DNA of 64,000 nt from NCBI GenBank assembly GCA_017548075.1, contig JAFYNL010000017.1:37277-101276 (forward strand), read 5' to 3'. The DNA is from Bacteroidaceae bacterium. GTDB taxonomy: Bacteria > Bacteroidota > Bacteroidia > Bacteroidales > Bacteroidaceae. This document shows, piece after piece, positions 14,096 to 23,202 of this stretch. The first letter of the stretch is position 1. Every line of letters starts with the position of its first letter. The notes beneath the pieces were generated by a model. The model saw only the letters and a program-made list of their open reading frames with translations. It made no database searches and had not been told where the DNA came from. A program made the translations under genes and the position numbers.

Positions 14096-15858
14096 GCGAA
14101 GTACTAAACAAGCGTCTCTCTTGGCTGGATGCTTTGAGAGGCTTTACGATGATATTGGTTGTGGCCTATCATGTTGCGCAATTCGCTTTCCATGAGAACG
14201 AGAAAACGAGTTCAGCTCTGCCGTTCTTGGTGTTGATGCGAATGCCTTTGTTCTTCTTCGTAAGCGGTTTCCTTGCCTATAAAGCCACGTTTTCTTGGAC
14301 GATTCCTAATGCTTTGAAACTTACTTGGAAAAAGTTCAAGGTGCAAGTTATCCCGACTTTGGTGTTCCTTTGCATCTTCGTGATATTCAGGATGAAAGGT
14401 GACTTTGGGGATAACTTCATGCGTCTGATGGCGAGTCCCACTAAAGGAGGCTATTGGTTCACTTGGGTTCTCTTGCAGATGTTCATTATTTATTACGTCT
14501 GTTGCTATGTTGGAAACCTCTTGCAAAGACTTGTGGGCAAGAACGATTGGCTGACTCCACTCCTCTTGTTTGCAGGTTGGGCTGCCAGTGTCTTTGCTTA
14601 CGAAACCCTTTATCTGCCGAGAACTTTTACCTATCACAAAGACCTCTTCTTCGACTATTCCAGCCTTATACAGACGATTCGCTATATGCAATTCTTCCTT
14701 TTGGGTAATATAGTTAGGTGTTATTGGAGTAGGGTAGAGCAACTCTTCGATAGTTCTTGGTTCTTCCCATTTGTTGTAACGTTGGCTGTTGTCTGTTGTG
14801 CTGAGTTCTTCCAACTGCATACACTAAAGAAAGTCTGGGTTAATCTGCCTCGAACAACTGCAATGTATGCGCTTCTTTTGCTTGTTGTAATGTTCTTCAG
14901 ACACTATAAAACATGGTTTGATGGCGAGAAAAGAGCAGGTCGTTTGCTCAGTTTTATCGGCACAAGAACACTCGACATTTACCTCCTTCACTTCCTTCTC
15001 TTGCCAAAGATGCCGCAAGTGGGAGAGTGGTTGAATGCCAATCAGCCGAACTTTGTGCTATCATTAGTATTGTCCATAAGTGTCGCTCTTGTAGTTATTG
15101 CCTTCTGTCTTTTGGTGAGCCAACTGCTTCGCGTCAGTCCTTTCCTGCAGTTGTATCTGTTTGGAAAGAAGGCTTCTACCAAACTTCCTCTAATTCTTCT
15201 GGTTACTTTCCTTAGTTTCGGAACTCTTTCCGCTTCTGCAAAGAAGAAAGAGAAACGTCATATAGTTCGCATCGAAACGAGTATGGGCAACATTCGAGTC
15301 GCGCTTTCCGACGATACACCTCTGCACAGAGACAACTTCCTCAAACTTGCTCGCGAAGGTTTCTACAATGGAACTCTCTTCCATCGATGCATTAAGAACT
15401 TCATGATTCAAGGAGGAGACCCTGATAGTCGAGGCGCAGAACCAGGGAAACTGCTGGGTGATGGGGGTACTAACTACACTATTCCTGCTGAGTTCGACCT
15501 TCCTTATCTCTATCATTGGCGAGGTGCTTTGGCAGCTGCAAGAGAGCCTGATGATGTCAATCCCGAGATGGAGAGCAGCGGTTGCCAATTCTATATTGTC
15601 TATGGAAAGAAGCAGGCAGCAGCCGATATCCGCAAAGTTCGTGAAATGCTCGAAGAGAAAGGCATCGAGCTCACACCCCAAATGATAGACGATTACATTA
15701 TGCGAGGCGGTACACCTTACCTTGATGGGCAATATACAGTCTTTGGTGAGGTCATAGAAGGCATGGAAGTCGTTAAGAGAATTCAGCAAGTGAAAACAGA
15801 TGAGAACGACCGTCCGTTGGAAGATGTCGTTATTCGTCGAATGGTAGTGGAGCAATAG
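14092..15858 (+). CDS. Fusion: acyltransferase family 3 + cyclophilin-type peptidyl-prolyl isomerase
   Basis: 588 residues. Residues 1 to about 355 are a complete ten-helix acyltransferase-3 domain (start WLDALRGFTMILVVAYHVAQ). Residues about 364-382 (LPLILLVTFLSFGTLSASA) look like the core of a signal peptide. Residues about 389-588 are a cyclophilin with the hallmark FHRCIKNFMIQGGDP. The reading frame is continuous and the parts belong to unrelated families. An ancestral secreted cyclophilin gene seems to have lost its start and fused to the acyltransferase. The old signal peptide would act as an extra helix placing the isomerase in the periplasm. An in-frame TTG near 15147 could still allow separate cyclophilin synthesis. 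Confidence 0.88.
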   Translation: MSEVLNKRLSWLDALRGFTMILVVAYHVAQFAFHENEKTSSALPFLVLMRMPLFFFVSGFLAYKATFSWTIPNALKLTWKKFKVQVIPTLVFLCIFVIFRMKGDFGDNFMRLMASPTKGGYWFTWVLLQMFIIYYVCCYVGNLLQRLVGKNDWLTPLLLFAGWAASVFAYETLYLPRTFTYHKDLFFDYSSLIQTIRYMQFFLLGNIVRCYWSRVEQLFDSSWFFPFVVTLAVVCCAEFFQLHTLKKVWVNLPRTTAMYALLLLVVMFFRHYKTWFDGEKRAGRLLSFIGTRTLDIYLLHFLLLPKMPQVGEWLNANQPNFVLSLVLSISVALVVIAFCLLVSQLLRVSPFLQLYLFGKKASTKLPLILLVTFLSFGTLSASAKKKEKRHIVRIETSMGNIRVALSDDTPLHRDNFLKLAREGFYNGTLFHRCIKNFMIQGGDPDSRGAEPGKLLGDGGTNYTIPAEFDLPYLYHWRGALAAAREPDDVNPEMESSGCQFYIVYGKKQAAADIRKVREMLEEKGIELTPQMIDDYIMRGGTPYLDGQYTVFGEVIEGMEVVKRIQQVKTDENDRPLEDVVIRRMVVEQ

Positions 15859-15922
15859 AACAGAAATGTGGTACAATTGCATCTTTCTACCGAAAAGAAG
15901 AAGTTATTTCCAAATAAAGTTG

Positions 15923-15930
15923 TACCTTTG
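15923..15930 (+). promoter_or_regulatory. -7 box of the PCMD lipoprotein gene
   Basis: TACCTTTG, an exact TAnnTTTG match, lies 28 bases before the ATG at 15959. It separates this pair from the polysaccharide operon. Confidence 0.65.
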
Positions 15931-15958
15931 TACGCAAAATACGAAACCATAATATAAA

Positions 15959-17170
15959 ATGAAGAAAACATCCATTTTTGCTTTTGTCGCAGTTCCTCTC
16001 CTCTTGGCTTCTTGTATTGCGGCAGAGCAGGATAATACAGAGTGCGACATAGAAGAGGTTTCCCTACACCTCGATTCTCCTATCGACTTTTTCTTTCACG
16101 AATACGACACACTCCAGACAGTCATTTCAACAGAGACAGATATTGTCTTCACCATCCGCAGTTATGCCAACATACAGAGTGTTCCTCTCTCCCTTCGAAT
16201 CACAGAAGGAGCTTCAATATACATGATTTCGGAAGACGGAACAGAGACTCCTTTCCTTAGTGGTTCGCCAGTTGACTTCTCGAACGAGAAAGTTTATCAT
16301 TTCCGAGTTGTTTCTGAGGATAAGGTCTGGAGCCGCAACTACAGCATTTCTGTCGTGCATGACAAACCCAGCGAAGGCAACCTCTTCATAGATTATGAGA
16401 GTTATCATTTGGATGCTTCGGGCAAGTACTTTGTTTGGGATGCTCCAGAAGTCTTTCCTGATGCCACTTGGAAGAACGGCAATCCAGGTTTCAAGATTAG
16501 TAAGTCTTCTGCCAAACCGATGGATTATCCCTCGACTCCTGCAGTTGGAGCGGGTCCTGATGGTAGTGATTGTGTTAAGCTCGAGACTTGCGATACAGGA
16601 CCTTTCGGCAGAATGGCGAATATGCGTCTTGCTTCCGGCTCTATGTTCAATGGCATCTTCGATGTTGGTAATGCTTTGACGGCTCCCCTCGAAGCTACTT
16701 TGATGGGCTCTCCCTATACCCACAAACCTATTCAGGTACGAATTTGGTTGCGTTATGAGCAAGGAAGTGTCTTCCAAGATCGCGATGGCAAACTTGTTGA
16801 GGGAGTTGTTGATGAGCCAGACTTCTATATTGTATTTTATCGGAATGAAGATGCAGAAGGGAACAAGGTGCAACTTAATGGTGGCGATATCCTGACCAAT
16901 CCTAATATTGTTGGCCTCGGACGTTTGCCGCATCATTACAATTCAGATGGTAGCGACCAACTTTCCAACGATCCCATTCATGGGGTAACTGACGAGTGGC
17001 AAGAGTTCACGATTCCTGTTGTCTATAGGAGCGAGATTGATGCCACCATCTTGGAGAATCAAGGTTACAGTATCGCTTTTGGTTCTGCAAGCAGTTGGCA
17101 AGGAGGTTACTTTGCAGGAGCAATCGGAAGTAAACTATATATGGACAACTTGCAACTCTTTTGCGAATAA
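15959..17170 (+). CDS. PCMD domain-containing lipoprotein
   Basis: 403 residues. The N-terminus ends in the lipobox LLASC (C at residue 19), so it is exported and lipid-anchored. Residues about 35-125 form an Ig-like domain of the type found before PCMD regions. Residues about 135-403 match the putative carbohydrate metabolism domain pattern: FIDYESY near the start, a jelly-roll-like core with RIWLRYEQG, and an ending of LYMDNLQLFCE. The biochemical role of PCMD proteins is unknown; a glycan-binding or hydrolase role is only suggested by context. The next gene, 11 bases downstream, encodes a beta-barrel and the two look like a functional pair. Confidence 0.8.
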   Translation: MKKTSIFAFVAVPLLLASCIAAEQDNTECDIEEVSLHLDSPIDFFFHEYDTLQTVISTETDIVFTIRSYANIQSVPLSLRITEGASIYMISEDGTETPFLSGSPVDFSNEKVYHFRVVSEDKVWSRNYSISVVHDKPSEGNLFIDYESYHLDASGKYFVWDAPEVFPDATWKNGNPGFKISKSSAKPMDYPSTPAVGAGPDGSDCVKLETCDTGPFGRMANMRLASGSMFNGIFDVGNALTAPLEATLMGSPYTHKPIQVRIWLRYEQGSVFQDRDGKLVEGVVDEPDFYIVFYRNEDAEGNKVQLNGGDILTNPNIVGLGRLPHHYNSDGSDQLSNDPIHGVTDEWQEFTIPVVYRSEIDATILENQGYSIAFGSASSWQGGYFAGAIGSKLYMDNLQLFCE

Positions 17171-17181
17171 ACCGGACAAAT

Positions 17182-17979
17182 ATGAAACACATACTCTATA
17201 CCATTGCCGCACTCTTTGTTTTTGCAGCATCAATACAAGCTCAAGAAGAGGATTCTTGGGAGAAGTGGGGGCCAACGACTGGACTTAAAGACGGCGGCTT
17301 TATTGCTCGAGTTGGTTATGTCTTAGGCGGAACCACACCAATTCCCTTGCCTGCAGAGATAAGAAAGGTGAACGGCTTTAGTCCCAGAGGCGGAATAAGT
17401 CTGGGAATAGATGGCTACAAGATGTTTTCGAAACGTTGGGGCGTTAGTGCCGGAGCACACTTCTTCTGGGAAGGGTTTCACACGAATGCAGATGTCAAGA
17501 ACTACTATGTGTGGCTTGAGCAGGAAGGTGAGGTTACGAAAGGCTACTTCACAGGTACCAATGTCACAAGCACGGAAATGTGGGGCGTAACACTTCCCTT
17601 GCTTGCCACCTTCAGAATGAGCCCGAGATGGAACGTCAGCGCTGGTCCTTATCTGAGTCTTTACTTCCATCAAACGTTTTCGGGTGAGGTTTTCGACAAT
17701 GACGAGGGCGTAGGTTATTTGCGAGAAGATACGCCGACAGGCACCAAGATTCTGATGACAAGAGAGAATCCGACTCCCTATCCCGACAACTTTCCTGAGA
17801 AGATGCAGCCTGTAGCTCTTGGCATAGAGATTGCTTTCGACTGGAAAGCCATGAAACACATGAACGTCTTTGGTCTTCTCGACTGGGGTATGACAGATAT
17901 TTGGGATCGCAATTTCGAGGCTATCACCTTCAAGATGTATCCCATCTATGCCACTGTTGGTTTAGCTTACAGATATTAA
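17182..17979 (+). CDS. Outer-membrane beta-barrel protein
   Basis: 265 residues from the ATG at 17182, which gives a signal peptide (MKHILY to SIQAQ). The mature part is rich in alternating aromatic/polar strands and ends in an aromatic-tyrosine strand (ATVGLAYRY), as expected of an outer-membrane barrel of about eight to ten strands. No catalytic motif is visible. It sits directly after the PCMD lipoprotein and its stop is followed by 22-bp array C. It is probably a small porin-like or structural partner of the lipoprotein. Beyond the fold, nothing can be assigned. Confidence 0.75.
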   Translation: MKHILYTIAALFVFAASIQAQEEDSWEKWGPTTGLKDGGFIARVGYVLGGTTPIPLPAEIRKVNGFSPRGGISLGIDGYKMFSKRWGVSAGAHFFWEGFHTNADVKNYYVWLEQEGEVTKGYFTGTNVTSTEMWGVTLPLLATFRMSPRWNVSAGPYLSLYFHQTFSGEVFDNDEGVGYLREDTPTGTKILMTRENPTPYPDNFPEKMQPVALGIEIAFDWKAMKHMNVFGLLDWGMTDIWDRNFEAITFKMYPIYATVGLAYRY

Positions 17980-17989
17980 GGGAACAAAC

Positions 17990-18099
17990 GCAGGCAGTTA
18001 CGATGTCAAACGTAACACGTTAAGTTGGGCAACTTAACACGTTAACTTTGCAAACATAACACGTTAAGTTTGCATTTTAACCTAGGTGTGTTTGAAGAG
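17990..18099 (-). repeat. 22-bp tandem array C (5 units, reverse orientation)
   Basis: Units begin at 17990, 18012, 18034, 18056 and 18078 and read GTAACACGTTAA then TTTGCAAAC, the reverse complement of arrays A, D and E. The end unit carries CCTAGGTG. The array fills the gap between two convergent genes and ends two bases before the stop codon of the DUF1846 gene. Confidence 0.88.
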
Positions 18100-18100
18100 A

Positions 18101-19564
18101 CTATACCTTCTTGACTGGATCGCAAGTAAGGTCGACGCCTAACTTCTTGAAAATCTTACGGTCAACCTCGCCAAGCATAATGGTTGTGTGTGCTTGCAGA
18201 CCAGCCAAGCTGGGCAGTTGTGCGAGGGCTCTTCGGCAGTTCTCATCCTGACGACTCAATACACTCAAAGCCACAAGAACTTCGTCGGTATGCAGACGAG
18301 GGTTGTGTCCACCTAAGTATTCTATCTTTGTGCGTTGAATAGGTTCGATGAAGTCCTGCGAAATGAGCTTGAGTTCGTGGTCGATACCTGCAAGATGCTT
18401 GGTGGCATTAAGCAGGAGTGAAGACGCAGTACCAAGCAGAGGAGAGGACGCAGCCGTAATGATGGTGCCATCTTCGAGTTCCATAGCTGACGATGGAACG
18501 CCAGATTCTTCTTTTCTCTTGCGGGCTTCAACAGTCACTTTACGGTCGTCGGTACTGATTTTTGCCTGTTTCAGGAGCAAGTCAATCTTGTTTACTTCGG
18601 CATCGTTAATAGCTCCGTCGGCCATTTGATTGAGGGCTGTGTAGTAACGACGGATGATTTCGTCCTTACCTGCTTGCTGGCAAACCTTGTCATCACAAAT
18701 GCAGAAGCCCACCATATTCACACCCATATCGGTCGGCGACTTGTAGGGACACTCGCCATAAATGCCTTCGAAGAGGGTGTTCAAGACTGGGAATATCTCC
18801 ACATCTCGGTTGTAGTTGATGGCCACTTTATTGTAGGCATCCATGTGGAAGGGGTCGATCATATTGACATCACCCAAGTCGGCTGTGGCAGCTTCGTAGG
18901 CAATATTGACAGGATGCTTGAGAGGAAGGTTCCAAACAGGGAAGGTCTCGAACTTCGCATAACCAGCTTCGATTCCTCTTTTACGTTCAGCATAGAGCTG
19001 ACTCAAGCAGACGGCCATCTTGCCACTACCAGGACCTGGAGCCGTTACGATAACAAGAGGCCGAGTTGTCTCCACATAATCGTTCTTGCCGAAGCCTTCG
19101 TCGGAATTAATCAACTGTACATTATTGGGATAACCCTCAATATTATAATGGTAGTAGGCACGAATGCCGAGATGCTCCAAGCGACGGCGATAGATGGCGG
19201 CACTACTTTGTCCGTTGTAATGAGTTATGACTACGCCGTTCACAAGAAAACCTCGCTTCTGGAATTCATTGCGCAGTCGAAGTACATCTTCATCGTAGGT
19301 GATGCCCAAGTCTTGACGGACTTTGTTTTTCTCAATGTCGAGAGCACTAATGACGATTACTATTTCGGCGCTTGAGCTGAGCTGTTGGAACATCCGCAGC
19401 TTGCTGTCAGGCTGGAAACCAGGCAACACTCTACAGGCATGATAGTCGTCGAAAAGCTTGCCGCCAAGCTCCAGATAGAGCTTTCCTGAGAACTGAGCGA
19501 TACGCTCTTGAATGTGCTGCGACTGAATGGAAATGTATTTGTCGTTGTCGAAACCGTACTTCAT
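18101..19564 (-). CDS. DUF1846 domain-containing protein
   Basis: 487 residues from the ATG at 19564. The open frame extends to a TTG, but the promoter box at 19593-19600 makes the ATG the better start. The sequence matches the DUF1846 family along its whole length (YGFDNDKYISIQSQHIQERI, then LYLELGGKLFDDYHA). Residues about 175-183 (APGPGSGKM) form a P-loop-like turn, which suggests nucleotide binding, but no activity is established for the family to my knowledge. It is cytoplasmic, with no signal peptide, and transcribed alone. Its 3' end meets array C. Confidence 0.88.
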   Translation of the reverse strand: MKYGFDNDKYISIQSQHIQERIAQFSGKLYLELGGKLFDDYHACRVLPGFQPDSKLRMFQQLSSSAEIVIVISALDIEKNKVRQDLGITYDEDVLRLRNEFQKRGFLVNGVVITHYNGQSSAAIYRRRLEHLGIRAYYHYNIEGYPNNVQLINSDEGFGKNDYVETTRPLVIVTAPGPGSGKMAVCLSQLYAERKRGIEAGYAKFETFPVWNLPLKHPVNIAYEAATADLGDVNMIDPFHMDAYNKVAINYNRDVEIFPVLNTLFEGIYGECPYKSPTDMGVNMVGFCICDDKVCQQAGKDEIIRRYYTALNQMADGAINDAEVNKIDLLLKQAKISTDDRKVTVEARKRKEESGVPSSAMELEDGTIITAASSPLLGTASSLLLNATKHLAGIDHELKLISQDFIEPIQRTKIEYLGGHNPRLHTDEVLVALSVLSRQDENCRRALAQLPSLAGLQAHTTIMLGEVDRKIFKKLGVDLTCDPVKKV

Positions 19565-19592
19565 CTTGGTGCCCTTTTTTGTTTTCAAAGCA

Positions 19593-19600
19593 CAAAGGTA
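19593..19600 (-). promoter_or_regulatory. -7 box of the DUF1846 gene
   Basis: TACCTTTG on the minus strand lies 29 bases before the ATG at 19564 and decides that start over the upstream TTG. Confidence 0.65.
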
Positions 19601-19655
19601 CGAAGAAAATTAGAAAATTAAGGAAGAAGAGAACAAGAATTTGAAGAAAAAAGTG

Positions 19656-19663
19656 TAATTTTG
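19656..19663 (+). promoter_or_regulatory. -7 box of the HD-domain gene
   Basis: TAATTTTG ends ten bases before the ATG at 19673, again predicting a leaderless or near-leaderless message. It is the divergent partner of the box at 19593-19600. Confidence 0.55.
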
Positions 19664-19672
19664 TGCAAGTTT

Positions 19673-20206
19673 ATGGTAGAGGAATTAATTCATAAGTATT
19701 GCGAAGGCAACAAGCCGTTGGAGGAGTTGCTCCTTCGGCATAGTGGTGATGTGGCTCGTCGTGCTCTTCTGATAGCCAAGAAACATCCCGAATTGGGGGC
19801 AGACGAAACCTTTCTTTGGGAAGCCGCAATGTTGCATGATATCGGGAATGTTCGCGTAAATGCTCCTTCCATCCATTGCTTTGGCACAGAGCCTTACATC
19901 TGTCACGGCATTCTTGGAGCTGAAATCTTGCGTAATGAAGGCCTTCCTCGGCATGCTCGAGTGGCAGAACGGCACACGGGTACAGGCCTTACTGCAAGCG
20001 AGATAGAGCATCAGAACCTGCCCCTTCCTCATCGAGATTTCAGGCCTGAAACTATCGAAGAACAAATCGTTTGTTATGCCGACAAGTTCTACTCCAAGTC
20101 TCGTCCCGAAATAGAAAAGACTCCGGAACAGGCTTTGCGCAGTTTGGAGAAGTTTGGTAGCGAGGGTTTGGACGTCTTCAAGGCCTGGATGGCTCGCTTT
20201 GAGTGA
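19673..20206 (+). CDS. HD-domain phosphohydrolase-like protein
   Basis: 177 residues from the ATG at 19673; an in-frame TTG upstream overlaps the promoter box. The HD superfamily metal ligands are visible in order: an early histidine in LLLRHSGDVA, the HD pair in AMLHDIGNVRV, then CHGILGAEIL, VAERHTGTGL and a late aspartate in CYADKFYSK. The family hydrolyses phosphate esters of nucleotides and related compounds, and the exact substrate is unknown. The fold is that of small stand-alone HDIG proteins. It is followed by the LptD gene, which has its own promoter. Confidence 0.85.
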   Translation: MVEELIHKYCEGNKPLEELLLRHSGDVARRALLIAKKHPELGADETFLWEAAMLHDIGNVRVNAPSIHCFGTEPYICHGILGAEILRNEGLPRHARVAERHTGTGLTASEIEHQNLPLPHRDFRPETIEEQIVCYADKFYSKSRPEIEKTPEQALRSLEKFGSEGLDVFKAWMARFE

Positions 20207-20256
20207 AAAAATCATAATAATAAAAGGAAAAGACGTAAAGTCTCGGAAAATAATCT

Positions 20257-20264
20257 TACCTTTG
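20257..20264 (+). promoter_or_regulatory. -7 box of the lptD gene
   Basis: TACCTTTG, exact consensus, lies 24 bases before the TTG start of lptD. Confidence 0.65.
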
Positions 20265-20288
20265 CAAATTGGAATAATTGTATAGCAA

Positions 20289-23066
20289 TTGAAGGCAAGA
20301 CTATTATCGATACTGACGGCTTGTTATGTGCTGGCATCATTGGCGGCCCGTCCTACAGGAAGAATGTTCTTCCTGCGGGGAGACGTTGATTCGCTTTTGA
20401 GGGACAGCATTCCTTTGCGTCCTTATACCATCTTGCCCGATACTGTGCCAGAAGATACTGTGGCTGTCGATACGACTCGAAAGAGCAAGAATGCCCTCGA
20501 TATGCCCGTCACCTATTCAGCCAAAGACTCTATTACCTTCGATTATGGTCGTTCTCGAGCCCATCTCTATGGCGAAAGTAAGGTTCAGTACCAGAATCTG
20601 GAACTCGAGGCCGAGATTATCAATATCTCCATCGACAGCAGTCTTGTGCACGCTAGCGGCAGAACCGATTCCACGGGAAATGTTAAGGGCAAGCCTCTCT
20701 TCCGCCAGGGGAGAGATGAATACGAGCCTGATAGCATCAGTTACAACTTCAAGACGCGCAAAGCCTTCATTTCCAATGTCTATACTCAGCAGGGAGAAGG
20801 CTACATGAAGAGTATGGATGGCAAGCGCGACAGTAGTGGAACGATGTATGTAAGGAAGGCATTCTATTCGACTTGCGATGCCCAACATCCTCATTTCTAC
20901 TTGAATATGACCAGAGCCAAGATGCGTCCAGGCAAGGATGTGGTGTTCGGACCGACCTATCTGGTTGTTTGCGATGTGCCTTTACCCTTGGCTATTCCAT
21001 ACGGATTCTTCCCCTTTAAGAACAAGTACAGCAGCGGTTTCATCATGCCAAGCTATGGTGATGAGACTACTCGAGGTTTCTATTTGCGAGACGGAGGCTA
21101 TTATTTTGCCTTCAACGACTATGTGGATGCTAAAGTTTTAGGTGAGATCTATACGAAAGGTTCTTGGGCTCTTTCCCTGCAATCCACTTATAGAAAGCGA
21201 TACAAATTCAACGGAGGTCTTTTCGTAAGCTATCAACACACCCAAACTGGCGAGAAGAATATGCCCGATTTTACTGTTTCGAAGAGTTTCAAGATAGCTT
21301 GGACGCATCGTCAAGATGCAAAAGCCAACCCCACACAAACGTTTTCGGCCAGCGTTAACTTTGCTACAAGCAGTTACGAGCGCAACAATCTCACCAGTAT
21401 GTACAATCCTGAGAGCTATACGCAAAGTACCAGAACAAGTAGTATAGCCTACAGTAAGTCCTTCCCAAATATAGGTCTGACGCTGAGTGCAACTCTCAAC
21501 TTGGCTCAGAATATGCGTGATAGTAGTATTGCCCTCACTTCGCCCAACCTCACAATCCAGCTCAACCGCTTCTATCCCTTCAAGCGAAAGAAGGTGGCAG
21601 GCAAGGAAAGATGGTACGAGAAGATTGGTATGAGCTACTCTGGTTCACTCACAAATACCATCAACACCAAAGAAGATATGCTCTTCAAGAGCAGTCTGGT
21701 GAAGGATTGGCGTAATGGTATGCGCCATCAAATCCCGATTAATGCGAACTTTACTGTGCTCAAGTACATCAACATCACTCCTGGCTTCAGCTTTACAGAC
21801 CGCATGTATAGCAAGAAAGTCATGCAGTCGTGGGACGAAGAAGCTCAGAAAGTTCAGCGAGATACTGTGTTTGGCTTCTACAATGTCTACAACTTTAACA
21901 TGAGTGTGGCTGCAAATACGAAGCTTTACGGCTTCTATACTCCCATGCCTTGGTTTGGCGGAAAGAAGATTAAAGCCATTCGACATGTGTTAACTCCCCA
22001 GGTATCTTTCAGTTATGCTCCTGATTTCAGCACTTCAAACTGGGGCTTCTACGACACTTATGTCCGCACAGATTCCAAAGGAAACGTTTCCACAGTAACC
22101 TATTCTCCCTTTGCCGGAAGTGCTTACGGAACGGCTCCAAGTGCAAAGACGGGTAGTGTTCAGTTCGACGTCTCCAATAATCTTGAGATGAAAGTGCGTT
22201 CAGAGCGCGACTCGACGGGTGAGAAGAAGATCAGTCTTATTGATGAACTTGGTATGTCCATGAGCTATAATATGGCTGCGAAGCGAAAGCCTTGGAGCGA
22301 TTTGAACATGCGAGTCCGCTTGAAACTCTCGAAGAGTCACACTTTCTCCATGAATGCAGTCTTTGCCACTTATGCCTACGAGTTCAACCAGAGCGGGAAT
22401 GTAGTTGTGGGAGACCATACTGAATGGGGTAGAGGAAGGTTTGGCCGTTTCCAAGGTATGAGCCAGCATTGGTCCTGGACCTTCAACAACCAGACTCTCA
22501 AAAAGTTGTTGGGTATGAGGGATAAGTTGACGAATCGTTTCTCAGGTCAAGATGTTGATGACGAAGACGAAGATGAATACGACGACGATGAAGCAGATCC
22601 GACGATGCAGAACCTCGATCCTGAAAGGAAGAAAAGCAGGGATGCGGCTAAGGAAGAAGGTTCGAAAGACGTTGATGATGATGGTTACCTGAAGTTCCAA
22701 CTGCCTTGGAGTCTTACAGTCAGCTATGGTGTTTCGATGAGGGAAAATACTGCGGCAAAGATCAATGTCAAACGAATGCGCTATCCTTACCGCTTCAACC
22801 AAACACTCAACTTCTCTGGAAACGTTCGCATAGCTGAGGGTTGGAACTTTAATTTCTCGTCGGGTTACGACTTCAACTACAAGAAGTTGAGTATGACGAC
22901 TGTTTCTTTGGCTCGAGACCTCCATTGCTTCACGATGTCTTGCAGTATGGTAATCTCTCCTTACACCAGTTTCAACTTCCTCTTTGCCTGCAAGGCCGGC
23001 ACTCTTACAGACGCTCTTCGATGGAAGAAGCAAAGCTCCTACAGTAGTAATGTCGAGTGGTATTGA
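20289..23066 (+). CDS. lptD: LPS-assembly protein LptD (LptD_2 type)
   Basis: 925 residues from a TTG codon at 20289. No ATG gives a signal peptide, while the TTG gives KARLLSILTACYVLASLAA. Residues about 60-230 are the periplasmic OstA-like slide (GESKVQYQNLELEAEIINI), and YGFFPFKNKYSSGFIMPSYG opens the C-terminal barrel. A very acidic stretch lies at about residues 755-775 (DEDEDEYDDDEADP), probably a surface or periplasmic loop. LptD receives lipopolysaccharide from LptA and inserts it into the outer leaflet. The length suits the Bacteroidota form. Array D follows its stop. Confidence 0.87.
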   Translation: MKARLLSILTACYVLASLAARPTGRMFFLRGDVDSLLRDSIPLRPYTILPDTVPEDTVAVDTTRKSKNALDMPVTYSAKDSITFDYGRSRAHLYGESKVQYQNLELEAEIINISIDSSLVHASGRTDSTGNVKGKPLFRQGRDEYEPDSISYNFKTRKAFISNVYTQQGEGYMKSMDGKRDSSGTMYVRKAFYSTCDAQHPHFYLNMTRAKMRPGKDVVFGPTYLVVCDVPLPLAIPYGFFPFKNKYSSGFIMPSYGDETTRGFYLRDGGYYFAFNDYVDAKVLGEIYTKGSWALSLQSTYRKRYKFNGGLFVSYQHTQTGEKNMPDFTVSKSFKIAWTHRQDAKANPTQTFSASVNFATSSYERNNLTSMYNPESYTQSTRTSSIAYSKSFPNIGLTLSATLNLAQNMRDSSIALTSPNLTIQLNRFYPFKRKKVAGKERWYEKIGMSYSGSLTNTINTKEDMLFKSSLVKDWRNGMRHQIPINANFTVLKYINITPGFSFTDRMYSKKVMQSWDEEAQKVQRDTVFGFYNVYNFNMSVAANTKLYGFYTPMPWFGGKKIKAIRHVLTPQVSFSYAPDFSTSNWGFYDTYVRTDSKGNVSTVTYSPFAGSAYGTAPSAKTGSVQFDVSNNLEMKVRSERDSTGEKKISLIDELGMSMSYNMAAKRKPWSDLNMRVRLKLSKSHTFSMNAVFATYAYEFNQSGNVVVGDHTEWGRGRFGRFQGMSQHWSWTFNNQTLKKLLGMRDKLTNRFSGQDVDDEDEDEYDDDEADPTMQNLDPERKKSRDAAKEEGSKDVDDDGYLKFQLPWSLTVSYGVSMRENTAAKINVKRMRYPYRFNQTLNFSGNVRIAEGWNFNFSSGYDFNYKKLSMTTVSLARDLHCFTMSCSMVISPYTSFNFLFACKAGTLTDALRWKKQSSYSSNVEWY

Positions 23067-23092
23067 TGCTCGAAACTGGAGTCGTTTGGAAA

Positions 23093-23190
23093 CACTCCCA
23101 GTTACGTTGGCAAACTTAACGTGTTACGTTGGCGATTTTAACGTGTTAAGTTTGCAAAGTTAACGTGTTACGTTTTGATTTTAACTGAGG
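23093..23190 (+). repeat. 22-bp tandem array D
   Basis: Units at 23116, 23138 and 23160 read TTAACGTGTTACGTT or TTAACGTGTTAAGTT followed by a TGC-containing tail; the third unit has lost one base. Diverged outer copies flank them. The left outer unit (ACTCCCAGTTACG) can pair with ACTGGAGT about 15 bases upstream. The array lies between the convergent lptD and engB genes. Confidence 0.85.
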
Positions 23191-23202
23191 ATTGTTTTTC
23201 CG

